Source: an uncultured Pelagibacteraceae bacterium (GTDB lineage Bacteria; Pseudomonadota; Alphaproteobacteria; Pelagibacterales; Pelagibacteraceae). Taken from it: 64,000 nt of DNA. Where the stretch lies: contig CACHDJ010000001.1 in the NCBI GenBank assembly GCA_902578525.1, positions 62,001 through 126,000 on the forward strand, read 5' to 3'. This document shows positions 28,579-39,703 of the stretch, in pieces; position 1 is the first letter of the stretch; each line of letters starts with the position of its first letter. Both the position numbers and the translations under genes were made by a program. Below the pieces are notes generated by a model, which had not been told where the DNA came from, did not search any database, and saw only the letters and a program-made list of their open reading frames with translations.

Positions 28579-29241
28579 TCAAATAATACTTATTAACTCT
28601 GATAAATTTTTAATTTCTGACTTAGTTTTATAATCTAAATTGTCAAAAATATTTTTATTTCTATTTACCCAAATTGCATTGTAACCATAATTTCCTCCAC
28701 CTGAAACATCCCATGTATTTGCACTCAAGAAAGCAACTTCATTTTTTTCAATCTTGTATTTTTTAATAGGTAGGTCGTACACTTTTGAGTCCGGTTTATA
28801 AATTCCTACCTCCTCAATAGAAAATAAATCATCAAATAAATCTTCTAAGTTATTGCTCTTAACTAACTCATTTAAGAGAGAAGGAGTCCCATTTGAAAGT
28901 ATAGCTAATTTAAAATTCTTTTCTTTTAATGTTTTTAGAGTTTCTGGAACTTCTTTAAAAGTTGAGAGTACTTTATATAAATTCAATAATTCATCTTTCA
29001 TAGAGGGATCTATCTTAAAAGTTTTCATAGATTTATCTAAACTATCTTCAGTAACTTGCCAAAAATCTTTGTGTCTTTTCATTAAACTTCTAAGCCAGGT
29101 ATATTCAAGTTGGGTAGTTCTCCAAAAATTTGCAAAACCTTCCCACTTATCTCCAATTTTATATTTACATTTTTCAGCAGCCGAATTGACATCAAACAAT
29201 GTGCCGTAAGCATCAAAAATTATTGCTTTAATATTTTTCAT
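28579..29241 (-). CDS. Haloacid dehalogenase type II (HAD superfamily)
   Basis: A 220-residue HAD enzyme of the L-2-haloacid dehalogenase subgroup. Visible elements are the nucleophile motif IIFDAYGTLFDVNSAA (Asp9-type position), motif II LAILSNGTPSLL, the Lys in YKPDSKVYDLP, and motif IV SANTWDVSGGGNYGYNAIWVNR, which is characteristic of the type II dehalogenases. The physiological substrate, haloacid or a phosphate ester, is not proven. It is divergent from rsmE with 17 nt between starts. Confidence 0.87.
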   Translation of the reverse strand: MKNIKAIIFDAYGTLFDVNSAAEKCKYKIGDKWEGFANFWRTTQLEYTWLRSLMKRHKDFWQVTEDSLDKSMKTFKIDPSMKDELLNLYKVLSTFKEVPETLKTLKEKNFKLAILSNGTPSLLNELVKSNNLEDLFDDLFSIEEVGIYKPDSKVYDLPIKKYKIEKNEVAFLSANTWDVSGGGNYGYNAIWVNRNKNIFDNLDYKTKSEIKNLSELISII

Positions 29242-29258
29242 AAACTAACTTATCATAA

Positions 29259-29960
29259 ATGAGTAATATTAGATTATTTTTTTCAGCGACATTATCAGCC
29301 AACATGGCTGGTAAATTAGATAAATCTCAATCCCACTATTTAGGTAAAGTAATGAGAATAAAAGAAAACGAAATTTTTTCTTTGTTCAATACTAATGGTG
29401 AATGGGAAGCAAAAGTTTTAAAGTTAACAAAAAATGCTATTGAATTTAAAATAACTAAACAATTAAGACAAAAAGAAAATACTAAAGAATTATGGTTAGC
29501 TTTTTCACCCATTAAATCTAATTATCTTAATTTTATGTTTCAAAAAGCAACAGAGTTAGGTATTACAAAATTTTTACCAATTATTTTTGATCGAACTATT
29601 GTTAGAGAAATAAATAAAGAGAGAATAGAAAAAGTCTTAATAGAAGCTACAGAACAATCTAATAGGATTAAAGTTCCTAAAATAGAAAACACTCAAAATC
29701 TTAGAACCTTTTTAGAGAAGAATAAAGTTGATTTAATTTTTACAGATCTAAATTCAAATAATAATAAGCTAAATTTGAAAAAATTTACTAAAAATCCCAT
29801 TTGTATTATGGTTGGTCCAGAGGGTGATTTTTCTGAGCCTGAAAGAGAGGAGATTCTATCTTATAAAGGTGTACAGGCCATAAAGATTAATGAAAATATT
29901 CTTAGATCAGAAACTGCAGTTATTTCTGCTATATCGATCATAAATTATGTGATTAATTGA
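29259..29960 (+). CDS. rsmE: 16S rRNA (uracil(1498)-N(3))-methyltransferase
   Basis: A 233-residue SPOUT methyltransferase for U1498 of 16S rRNA. N-terminal PUA-like domain (SQSHYLGKVMRIKENEIFSLF), then the knot domain with ICIMVGPEGDFSEPEREEI and the closing KINENILRSETAVISAISII, the SAM-binding trefoil knot. Length is normal for the family. The cytochrome oxidase operon begins 60 nt downstream on the same strand. Confidence 0.95.
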   Translation: MSNIRLFFSATLSANMAGKLDKSQSHYLGKVMRIKENEIFSLFNTNGEWEAKVLKLTKNAIEFKITKQLRQKENTKELWLAFSPIKSNYLNFMFQKATELGITKFLPIIFDRTIVREINKERIEKVLIEATEQSNRIKVPKIENTQNLRTFLEKNKVDLIFTDLNSNNNKLNLKKFTKNPICIMVGPEGDFSEPEREEILSYKGVQAIKINENILRSETAVISAISIINYVIN

Positions 29961-30020
29961 TATTTTGTCGCTAAAAGTAAAGTGTAATTTTTTAAAAGAG
30001 GATTTATATAGAGTCATAAA

Positions 30021-32472
<2,452 letters not shown>

Positions 32473-32492
32473 TAAAATATTAATAAAAATTG

Positions 32493-33404
32493 ATGAATAA
32501 TTTAAGGTTAAAAAAAAGAATTTTAAGCCAGGTAGATTTATTTAATATTTCAGAATTATTTAAATTGATGAAACCGAGAGTAATGTCGCTGGTAATTTTT
32601 ACCTGTGCTGTTGGTTTGTTAACTTCACCCAATCTAGTTACTACAAAAGATGCAATAATTGGAATTTTATTAGTTTCTTTAGGCGCCGGAGCAGCTGGAG
32701 CACTAAACATGTGGTACGAGTCTGATCTTGATGCTTTAATGACAAGAACCTGTTTAAGACCGATACCAACTGGGAAAATTAATAGAAATCAAGCACTAAT
32801 TTTTGGTGTAACATTATCAATTATCTCTGTAGTGGCATTAGATTATTTCACTAACAGAATTTCAGCTGGGATGTTACTTTTAACTATATTATTTTATGTT
32901 TTTGTTTACACAATTTGGTTAAAAAGAAAAACTCCGCAAAATATTGTTATAGGTGGAGCAGCAGGAGCTTTTCCACCAGTTATTGGATGGACAATAGCAA
33001 CTGGTTCTTTATCAATAGAACCATTAGCTTTTTTTTTAATAATATTTTTTTGGACACCATCACATTTCTGGGCTTTAAGTCTGTATAAATCTGATGATTA
33101 TAAAAAAGCTAACATTCCTATGCTCCCTTTAACTAATGGAGTTGAGAGTACCAAAATAAATATTTTCGTCTATTCTTTGTTGATGCTGCCAGTAATCATT
33201 TTTCCATTTATAATAAATTTTGTAGGATTAACATTTTTAATTCCTGCATTAATATTAACTTTTTACTATAATTTTTTATGTTATGAGCTTTATAATTTTA
33301 AAAAGAATAGATTTAACCCTAAAAAAGCTAAATCAATATTTGGTTATTCAATATTATATTTATTTTTAGTTTTTGTTCTCTTTCTGATAGATAAGATAGT
33401 ATGA
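32493..33404 (+). CDS. ctaB: Protohaem IX farnesyltransferase (haem O synthase)
   Basis: A 303-residue UbiA-superfamily membrane enzyme that farnesylates haem B for haem A synthesis. Motif 1 is NMWYESDLDALMTRT; the downstream PIPTGKINRNQAL and WTPSHFWALSLYKSDDYKKA segments are typical. ATG 32493 is preferred over the TTG before it. It overlaps the next small gene by 4 nt (ATGA). Confidence 0.96.
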   Translation: MNNLRLKKRILSQVDLFNISELFKLMKPRVMSLVIFTCAVGLLTSPNLVTTKDAIIGILLVSLGAGAAGALNMWYESDLDALMTRTCLRPIPTGKINRNQALIFGVTLSIISVVALDYFTNRISAGMLLLTILFYVFVYTIWLKRKTPQNIVIGGAAGAFPPVIGWTIATGSLSIEPLAFFLIIFFWTPSHFWALSLYKSDDYKKANIPMLPLTNGVESTKINIFVYSLLMLPVIIFPFIINFVGLTFLIPALILTFYYNFLCYELYNFKKNRFNPKKAKSIFGYSILYLFLVFVLFLIDKIV

Positions 33405-33526
33405 TAACTCCGGATAAAAAAACTAAGAAAAAAAATATTTTAACAGCCTTAATAATAATTAGTTTTATGATTTTTCTTTTTTTCTTTACCTTATATAATA
33501 CTGGAGTATTTGATAGAGCAATATGA
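33401..33526 (+). CDS. 41-residue single-helix protein of the cytochrome oxidase operon (CoxF-like)
   Basis: A complete 41-residue frame (MITPDKKTKKKNILTALIII..., ending TLYNTGVFDRAI). It has a basic N-terminus, one membrane helix (about residues 13-32) and a short periplasmic tail. It overlaps ctaB (4 nt) and ctaG (4 nt), so it is translationally coupled on both sides, strong evidence that it is real. Alphaproteobacterial oxidase operons often carry a small one-helix gene (coxF) at just this position; homology is inferred from position and topology only. Its likely role is oxidase assembly. Confidence 0.75.
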   Translation: MITPDKKTKKKNILTALIIISFMIFLFFFTLYNTGVFDRAI

Positions 33527-34056
33527 TGCAAAAAAAGAAACTAACCCCATTAATATTATCAGGAATTTTTGTTTTGATGTTAGGATTATCTTATGCGGCT
33601 GTTCCTTTGTATGACCTTTTTTGTAGAGTAACAGGGTTTGGGGGAACTACTCAAATATCTAATAATGCTCCAAAAATAGTATTGAATAAAGTAGTAAGTG
33701 TTAGGTTTGACACTAACGTTAATAATCTACCTTGGGATTTTAAAGCTAAAAAAAATGTAATTGATGTAAAAGTAGGTCAAGTTAATAAGATAGAGTTTGA
33801 GGTAGTTAATTATAGCAATGAACCTACTGCTGGAGTCGCAAGTTTCAATGTTTCACCTGCAAGCTTTGGAAAATATTATAGTAAGTTAGGATGTTTTTGT
33901 TTTGAAAAGCAAGAATTAAAAGCTGGAGAAAAGGCAAAATACGTAATGACTTTTTATTTAGATCCCGAAATGGTCAATGATCCAACAACAAAAAATTTAG
34001 AAGATGTAACTATGTCGTATACTTTTTTCTCGACAGATTATTATAAACAATCATAA
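33523..34056 (+). CDS. ctaG: Cytochrome c oxidase assembly protein CtaG (Cox11)
   Basis: A 177-residue copper chaperone delivering Cu to CuB of subunit I. One N-terminal membrane helix (about residues 8-30) with AAVPLYDLFCRVTGFGGTTQ, then a periplasmic immunoglobulin-like domain with the copper-binding CFCF motif (KLGCFCFEKQ), and the end DPTTKNLEDVTMSYTFF. All hallmarks are intact. It starts inside the end of the 41-residue gene. Confidence 0.97.
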   Translation: MMQKKKLTPLILSGIFVLMLGLSYAAVPLYDLFCRVTGFGGTTQISNNAPKIVLNKVVSVRFDTNVNNLPWDFKAKKNVIDVKVGQVNKIEFEVVNYSNEPTAGVASFNVSPASFGKYYSKLGCFCFEKQELKAGEKAKYVMTFYLDPEMVNDPTTKNLEDVTMSYTFFSTDYYKQS

Positions 34057-34064
34057 TCTAAAAA

Positions 34065-34853
34065 ATGTCAGTTGAAAAAAAACATGATTACCACCTAGTA
34101 GACCCAAGTCCATGGCCTATTTATACCTCATTTGCATGTTTAGTTTTGGCTATAGGATCAGTATATTATTTTCATAACGATGTTTCATGGGGAATGTATC
34201 TTGGATTAGCTTTGTTAATTTATGGAGCATACATGTGGTTTAGAGATGTTGTTATAGAGGCTGAGCATCAAGGACATCACACTCCAGTAGTTCAAATTCA
34301 TCATCGTTATGGAATGACTTTGTTTATTGCGTCTGAGGTAATGTTTTTTGTAGCTTGGTTTTGGGCATATTTTGATGTAAGTCTTTTCCCGAATGAGTTT
34401 ACAGGTAATGTTTGGCCACCAAAAGATATTGAGACTTTTGATCCTTGGGACATTCCATTAATCAATACTTTAGTATTATTATTATCTGGAACTACAGTAA
34501 CTTGGTCACATCATGCTCTTCTAGAAGATGATCGAAAAAGTTTTATACAAGGTTTAACTTTAACAGTAATATTAGGTGTATGCTTTACTGCACTTCAAGC
34601 ATATGAATATCATCATGCAACTTTTACTTTCTCAGATCACATATATGGATCAGTGTTTTATATGGCAACAGGTTTCCATGGTTTTCATGTAATAGTTGGG
34701 ACAATATTTTTAGCTGTATGTTTGTGGAGAGGAAAGTTAGGTCATTTTAATAAAGATCACCATTTTGGTTTTGAGGCGGCAGCATGGTACTGGCACTTTG
34801 TTGACGTTGTATGGCTATTCTTATTTGCTGCAATATATATTTGGGGAAGCTAA
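34065..34853 (+). CDS. ctaE: Cytochrome c oxidase subunit III
   Basis: A 262-residue, seven-helix subunit. Conserved segments are HHRYGMTLFIASEVMFFVAWFWAYF, TGFHGFHVIVGTIFL and the C-terminal AAAWYWHFVDVVWLFLFAAIYIWGS. It stabilises subunit I and supports proton uptake. It follows ctaG after 8 nt. Confidence 0.98.
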   Translation: MSVEKKHDYHLVDPSPWPIYTSFACLVLAIGSVYYFHNDVSWGMYLGLALLIYGAYMWFRDVVIEAEHQGHHTPVVQIHHRYGMTLFIASEVMFFVAWFWAYFDVSLFPNEFTGNVWPPKDIETFDPWDIPLINTLVLLLSGTTVTWSHHALLEDDRKSFIQGLTLTVILGVCFTALQAYEYHHATFTFSDHIYGSVFYMATGFHGFHVIVGTIFLAVCLWRGKLGHFNKDHHFGFEAAAWYWHFVDVVWLFLFAAIYIWGS

Positions 34854-34862
34854 TTTTGAATT

Positions 34863-35516
34863 TTGAAACATAAATTTTTATTTTCAGTTTTTATCTTATT
34901 CTTTATACTAGTTTTTATTGCATTAGGCAGTTGGCAGATAGTTCGCTTAGATTGGAAGAATAATCTCATTTTAGAAATCGAAAATTCATTAAAAATTCCT
35001 CCAGTCGAACTTACACAATCAAATAAACAAAATTATCTTAAAATTAAAACATCAGGTAATGTAGATTTTGAAAAACAAATTTACTTATATAATTTAAACG
35101 ATTCAGGAACACCTGGTTTTGAAGTCTTAAATCCAATTTTAATTGATGGTGAAAACTATTTACTTAATAGAGGATGGATACCCTTTGAAAAAAAGGATAT
35201 ACCAGAGATAAATATATTTGATCAAAATAATATAGTAGGTACTCTCAAAATTCAGGGAAGAAAAAATATATTTAAACCAGATAATGATATAAAAGAAAAT
35301 TACTGGTTTAGTTTAAATAGAGAAGATATTTCAAAATTTACCGGTAAAAAATTTTCTAAGTACATAATATATTTAGATGGAAATTATCAATTTCCTAGAC
35401 CAAAAAAAATTACTTCTAATATTTCTAATAATCATAAAAAATATGCAATTACATGGTTTTCGTTAGCGATTTCAATTCTTTTGTTATATCTATATTTTAG
35501 AAAAAAGAATTATTAA
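34863..35516 (+). CDS. SURF1 family oxidase assembly protein
   Basis: A 217-residue SURF1 protein with two membrane helices, one at each end (about residues 4-22 and 195-212), and a periplasmic middle. Family signatures are ALGSWQIVRLDWKN, NRGWIPFEKK and the C-terminal NNHKKYAITWFSLA. SURF1 assists haem A insertion into subunit I. No ATG is available: an in-frame stop lies 2 codons upstream, so TTG 34863 is the start. The thrC start follows directly after the stop codon. Confidence 0.93.
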   Translation: MKHKFLFSVFILFFILVFIALGSWQIVRLDWKNNLILEIENSLKIPPVELTQSNKQNYLKIKTSGNVDFEKQIYLYNLNDSGTPGFEVLNPILIDGENYLLNRGWIPFEKKDIPEINIFDQNNIVGTLKIQGRKNIFKPDNDIKENYWFSLNREDISKFTGKKFSKYIIYLDGNYQFPRPKKITSNISNNHKKYAITWFSLAISILLLYLYFRKKNY

Positions 35517-36890
35517 ATGAAATATATTAGCACAAGAAATAATCAGAAAATTTTTACTTTTAAAGATGTTTTCCTCAAAGGTTTAGCAGATGATGGAGGG
35601 CTATTTGTACCTAAATCAATTAAACAATTTAAAAAAGAGCAATTAGATAACTTAAAAAGCCTTAGTTACAATCATTTAGCGGCTGAAATAATTTATCCAT
35701 TTATAGGAGATTTCATGTCTAAAAATGAATTAATCTCTATGATTTCAAAATCTTACTCAAATTTCAGATCTAATGATGTTATAAAAATCTCTGATCTAGG
35801 AAATCTAAAAGTTTTAGAACTTTTTCATGGCCCCACACTTGCTTTTAAAGATATTGCTATGCAATTAATAGGTAATTTTTATCAATATCATCTAGAACGC
35901 GATCAAAAAAAAATTAATATAATAGTAGCAACTTCAGGTGACACTGGTGCGGCTGCTATAGATGCTTTAAAAGGAAAAAGAAATTTAAATGTTTTTGTAT
36001 TGCACCCAAATAATAAAATTTCACCGGTACAAAGGAGACTAATGACAATACATGAAGAGAGCAACGTATTTAATATTGCAGTAGAGGGTAATTTTGATGA
36101 TTGTCAAAATTTAGTAAAAGCAATGTTCAATGACGAAAAATTTTCTAAAGCAATTAACATGTCAGGTGTAAATTCAATTAATTGGGCAAGAATTATTGCT
36201 CAATCGGTGTATTATTTTTATGCTTACTTTAAAGTTGGAAACGTTCAACCCTTATCTTTTTCTGTTCCAACAGGAAACTTTGGTGATATTTATGCCGGTT
36301 ACTTTGCAAAAAAACTAGGTCTTCCAATTGATAAACTAATCGTAGCTACAAATAAAAATGACATACTTCACAGAGCAATATCTGGTGGTGACTATAGTCA
36401 AAAGAAAGTTGAGGAAACAAATACTCCAAGTATGGATATACAAATAGCAAGTAATTTTGAAAGGCTTTTATATGATGTAAAAGATTGTAACTCAGAAATT
36501 ACAAAAAATATAATGGCTGAAATAAAAAATAATACTTATAAAATTGATAAAAATGATTTAGATAAAATTAAAAAGAATTTTATATCTGAGACACTTAATG
36601 AAAATGAAACTGTCGAAATGATAAAAAAAATTAATGATGAACATCAGATGGTAGTTGATCCGCATACTGCGGTTGCTATTGGTGCTGTGAGAAAATTAGG
36701 ATTGGAAAAAAATTGTGTTGTTTTATCAACTGCGCACCCGAGTAAATTTCCAAAAGCAATTGAAGATGCAATCTTAAAAAATGAAAATTTACCAGATAGT
36801 CTTAAATATGTTTATGATAGAAAAGAAAAATTTGACCTTCTTGCAAATGATATTGAAAAAGTTAAAAAATATGTGATGAATTCGATATGA
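35517..36890 (+). CDS. thrC: Threonine synthase
   Basis: A 457-residue PLP enzyme converting O-phosphohomoserine to threonine. The opening MKYISTRNNQKIFTFKDVFLKGL is typical. The PLP lysine lies in FHGPTLAFKDIAMQL, ATSGDTGAAAIDA binds phosphate, and SVPTGNFGDIYAGYFAKK and the end STAHPSKFPKAIEDA are conserved. The partner gene thrB lies 0.9 kb away on the opposite strand, converging. It overlaps the peroxiredoxin gene by 4 nt. Confidence 0.97.
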   Translation: MKYISTRNNQKIFTFKDVFLKGLADDGGLFVPKSIKQFKKEQLDNLKSLSYNHLAAEIIYPFIGDFMSKNELISMISKSYSNFRSNDVIKISDLGNLKVLELFHGPTLAFKDIAMQLIGNFYQYHLERDQKKINIIVATSGDTGAAAIDALKGKRNLNVFVLHPNNKISPVQRRLMTIHEESNVFNIAVEGNFDDCQNLVKAMFNDEKFSKAINMSGVNSINWARIIAQSVYYFYAYFKVGNVQPLSFSVPTGNFGDIYAGYFAKKLGLPIDKLIVATNKNDILHRAISGGDYSQKKVEETNTPSMDIQIASNFERLLYDVKDCNSEITKNIMAEIKNNTYKIDKNDLDKIKKNFISETLNENETVEMIKKINDEHQMVVDPHTAVAIGAVRKLGLEKNCVVLSTAHPSKFPKAIEDAILKNENLPDSLKYVYDRKEKFDLLANDIEKVKKYVMNSI

Positions 36891-37375
36891 AACTTAAAAT
36901 AAGAGACCAAATACCAGATATAGAGATTTTTCAACTCATTAATGGAGAGCCCAAAAAAAAAAAATTAAGAGAAATCATAGGTAATGGAAAAATTGTTTTG
37001 TTTGGTTTACCTGGGGCATTTACATCAACTTGTTCAAAACTTCATCTACCAGGATTTGTAGCAAATGCAGATAAAATTAAAACAAAAGGAATAGAAAATA
37101 TATTTTGTTTATCTGTGAATGACCCTTATGTTATGAATGGTTGGGGAGAGATAAACAATACTGGAGATAAAATAAAAATGTTATCTGATCCATATTTGTT
37201 ATTCACTAAAGCAATTGGTGCAGAAGTTGATCGAAATTCAAAAGGAATGGGAATTAGATCAAATCGTTATTTAATGGTGGTTGAAAATTTTACAGTTATT
37301 GATATCCACGTTGAAAAAGAAACTAAAGAATGCGGTTTAACCTCAGCAGAAAATTTATTAAATAATCTATTATAG
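36887..37375 (+). CDS. Peroxiredoxin (Prx5 type)
   Basis: A 162-residue peroxiredoxin. The peroxidatic cysteine is in FGLPGAFTSTCSKLHLPGF (about residue 50), followed by CLSVNDPYVMNGWGE and SNRYLMVVENFTV. A further Cys in KECGLTSAENLL near the C-terminus could serve as resolving residue. It reduces hydrogen and organic peroxides with thioredoxin or glutaredoxin. It overlaps thrC by 4 nt (ATGA) and the convergent rnhA by 6 nt. Confidence 0.93.
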   Translation: MKLKIRDQIPDIEIFQLINGEPKKKKLREIIGNGKIVLFGLPGAFTSTCSKLHLPGFVANADKIKTKGIENIFCLSVNDPYVMNGWGEINNTGDKIKMLSDPYLLFTKAIGAEVDRNSKGMGIRSNRYLMVVENFTVIDIHVEKETKECGLTSAENLLNNLL

Positions 37376-37792
37376 GTTAGCAGCATTTCTAGCAAGTAAG
37401 TCTACTTCATTATTTAATTCATCAGTTGAGTGGGCTTTTACCCAATTCCAATTTATTTCAAATTCATTATTTAGAAGATCTAATGCTTTCCAAAGTTCTT
37501 TATTACTTACTTCTTTTTTGTTTGCAGTTTTCCATCCATTTTTTTTCCAATTTAATATCCACTCTGTAATTCCAGACTTCACATATTTAGAGTCTGTAAA
37601 AATTTGAACTTTGCTACCTTTTGGAATTTTTTTAAGAGCTTCTATAGGTGCTAATAATTCCATCTGATTATTTGTAGTATCATTTTTACTTCCTTTTATT
37701 TCAGTTTTTTTCCCTTTGTCTAATATTATTGCTGCCCAACCACCTTTACCTGGATTGCCAATACACGAACCATCAGTATAAATTTTAATCAT
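37370..37792 (-). CDS. rnhA: Ribonuclease HI
   Basis: A 140-residue RNase HI that cleaves RNA in RNA-DNA hybrids. All four carboxylates are visible: Asp in IYTDGSCIGNPG, Glu in NNQMELLAPIEAL, Asp in IFTDSKYVK, and Asp in NNEVDLLARNAA. It overlaps thrB by 1 nt and is the last gene of a minus-strand run starting at dciA. Confidence 0.97.
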   Translation of the reverse strand: MIKIYTDGSCIGNPGKGGWAAIILDKGKKTEIKGSKNDTTNNQMELLAPIEALKKIPKGSKVQIFTDSKYVKSGITEWILNWKKNGWKTANKKEVSNKELWKALDLLNNEFEINWNWVKAHSTDELNNEVDLLARNAANL

Positions 37793-38757
37793 TAAACTAA
37801 ATAATCTTTATATCTTTTTAAATTATTGTGAATTATCAGTTTTTGGTAATATTCTCTTGGATCTTTAATTTTTATCAAAGCAGTTTTTGGAGTATTTGTG
37901 TAGTCGTAAAGTCTTGTAAGAAAATATCTCATTGCTGCACCACGACACAAAACATTTAAAAATTTTTTTTCTTTAATAGAAATTTTTTTAATACTTTCAT
38001 ATCCTTTAATCAAATTTTTTACCTTTTTTTTATTCAATTTAAATTGTGAGCTTTTTTTATCAAAACACAGAGCGTTTATACATATTGCTATTTCGTACAT
38101 AAAATAGTCATTTGCAGCAAAATAAAAATCAATCATCCCTGATAATTTATTATTTTTAAAAAAAATATTATCTATAAATAAATCTCCATGAATAATTCCA
38201 CTTGGTAATTTTTTTGGCCAATTGGTTTTGATGTTTTTAAAATTTACTTTTAGAAATTTCTCTATAGTAGCAAATTTTTTTGATTTAAACTTTATGCTGT
38301 TTAGTAATGGATTTAGATATTTAATACTCATAGAGTTTTTTCTAAAAAGATTTATTTTTTTTGAACATAAATGCATTTCAGCAATCATTTTACCTATGTC
38401 ATGACAGTTTCTTAAAGTAAGTGATTTCTTATCTTTTCCCCTAAGAAAGGACACAATACAAGCTGATTTATTTTTTATTTTTATCAGATAACTACCATTT
38501 TTACTTTTTTGGGGTTTTGGACAATTTATTTTTAAATTATTTAATTGATCCATTAACTTCATGAAAAATGGTATTTCTCTCTGAGAAACTCTTTTTTCAA
38601 AAATAGTTAGTATAAATTTTTCATTTTTTGATCTTAATAAATAGTTTGTATTCTCAATTCCTTGTTTAATACCTTTAAAGTTTATAATTTTTTCTATTTG
38701 AAATTTTTCATTAATATAGGAAATATCTTTTTTACTAATTTTTGTATAAACAGCCAT
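37792..38757 (-). CDS. thrB: Homoserine kinase (aminoglycoside-phosphotransferase fold)
   Basis: A 321-residue kinase making O-phosphohomoserine, the ThrC substrate. It is the ThrB type found in alphaproteobacteria: ENTNYLLRSKNEKFILTIFE opens the kinase lobe, the Brenner motif is IIHGDLFIDNIFF, and the second metal motif is GMIDFYFA. The usual GHMP-type ThrB motifs are absent. The typical MAVYT N-terminus is present. It lies 1 nt after ispH. Confidence 0.94.
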   Translation of the reverse strand: MAVYTKISKKDISYINEKFQIEKIINFKGIKQGIENTNYLLRSKNEKFILTIFEKRVSQREIPFFMKLMDQLNNLKINCPKPQKSKNGSYLIKIKNKSACIVSFLRGKDKKSLTLRNCHDIGKMIAEMHLCSKKINLFRKNSMSIKYLNPLLNSIKFKSKKFATIEKFLKVNFKNIKTNWPKKLPSGIIHGDLFIDNIFFKNNKLSGMIDFYFAANDYFMYEIAICINALCFDKKSSQFKLNKKKVKNLIKGYESIKKISIKEKKFLNVLCRGAAMRYFLTRLYDYTNTPKTALIKIKDPREYYQKLIIHNNLKRYKDYLV

Positions 38758-38758
38758 T

Positions 38759-39703
38759 TTAATTTAATTTTTTAGGAGCTTTGAAAATAACGTTTTCTTT
38801 TATAATTTCTACTTCATCTATACTGACTGTAAATCTATTTTTTAACTCATTTATAAAATTATTAACTAAAATCTCAGGGGCAGAAGCTCCGGATGAAATA
38901 CCTATAGTATTTACTTTTTTGATTAAATCGAATGGAATTTCACTTTGTGAATGAATTAAAAGTGAATTAGAGCAACCAGATTTTTTAGCAACCTCTACTA
39001 ATCTAACTGAATTAGATGAATTTCTACTACCTATTACAAAAAATAAATCACATTTTTTTGCAATATTTTTAACAGCCATCTGTCTATTTGTTGTGGCATA
39101 ACAAATATCCTCTTTCAAAGGCTCCCTTATATCAGGGAATCTCTCTTTTAAAATCTGTATTATATCTTTTGTATCATCAACAGATAATGTTGTTTGTGTA
39201 ACATAAGAAATTTTTTTGTTATTTTGAGGTTTATATTTTCTTGCCTCATTTTCATTTTGAATAAGATCAATTGTTCCCTTGGGTAATTGACCCATAGTAC
39301 CAATAACCTCAGGGTGATTTTGATGTCCTATTAAAATTAGATGATATCCAGCTTTATTTAGATTTTCTGCTTCTCTATGTACTTTAGATACCAATGGACA
39401 TGTAGCGTCAACATATGTCATATTGTAGTTTTTAGCATCCTGAGGTATTTTTTTTGGAACTCCATGCGCTGAAAAAATAACTGGTCTAGTTTTATCTTTT
39501 ATTTCTTCAAGTTCTTCTACAAATATGGCTCCTTTATTTTTTAAATCATCAACCACATACTTATTGTGAACTATTTCATGACGAACATAAACTGGAGCAC
39601 CGTATTTCTGAATTGATTTTTCAACTATTTCTATCGCTCTTTCAACTCCAGCACAAAATCCTCTAGGTGCAGATAATAATATTTTTAATTCTTTATTTTT
39701 CAT
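38759..39703 (-). CDS. ispH: 4-hydroxy-3-methylbut-2-enyl diphosphate reductase
   Basis: A 314-residue iron-sulfur enzyme, last step of the MEP pathway, giving IPP and DMAPP. The three cluster cysteines are seen in APRGFCAGVERAIE, VDATCPLVSKVHREA and EDICYATTNRQ, with the His in GHQNHPEVIGT. ATG 39703 is preferred over TTG 39712. It begins inside the end of blh (11-nt overlap), so isoprenoid precursor supply is coupled to the carotenoid/retinal genes. Confidence 0.97.
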   Translation of the reverse strand: MKNKELKILLSAPRGFCAGVERAIEIVEKSIQKYGAPVYVRHEIVHNKYVVDDLKNKGAIFVEELEEIKDKTRPVIFSAHGVPKKIPQDAKNYNMTYVDATCPLVSKVHREAENLNKAGYHLILIGHQNHPEVIGTMGQLPKGTIDLIQNENEARKYKPQNNKKISYVTQTTLSVDDTKDIIQILKERFPDIREPLKEDICYATTNRQMAVKNIAKKCDLFFVIGSRNSSNSVRLVEVAKKSGCSNSLLIHSQSEIPFDLIKKVNTIGISSGASAPEILVNNFINELKNRFTVSIDEVEIIKENVIFKAPKKLN

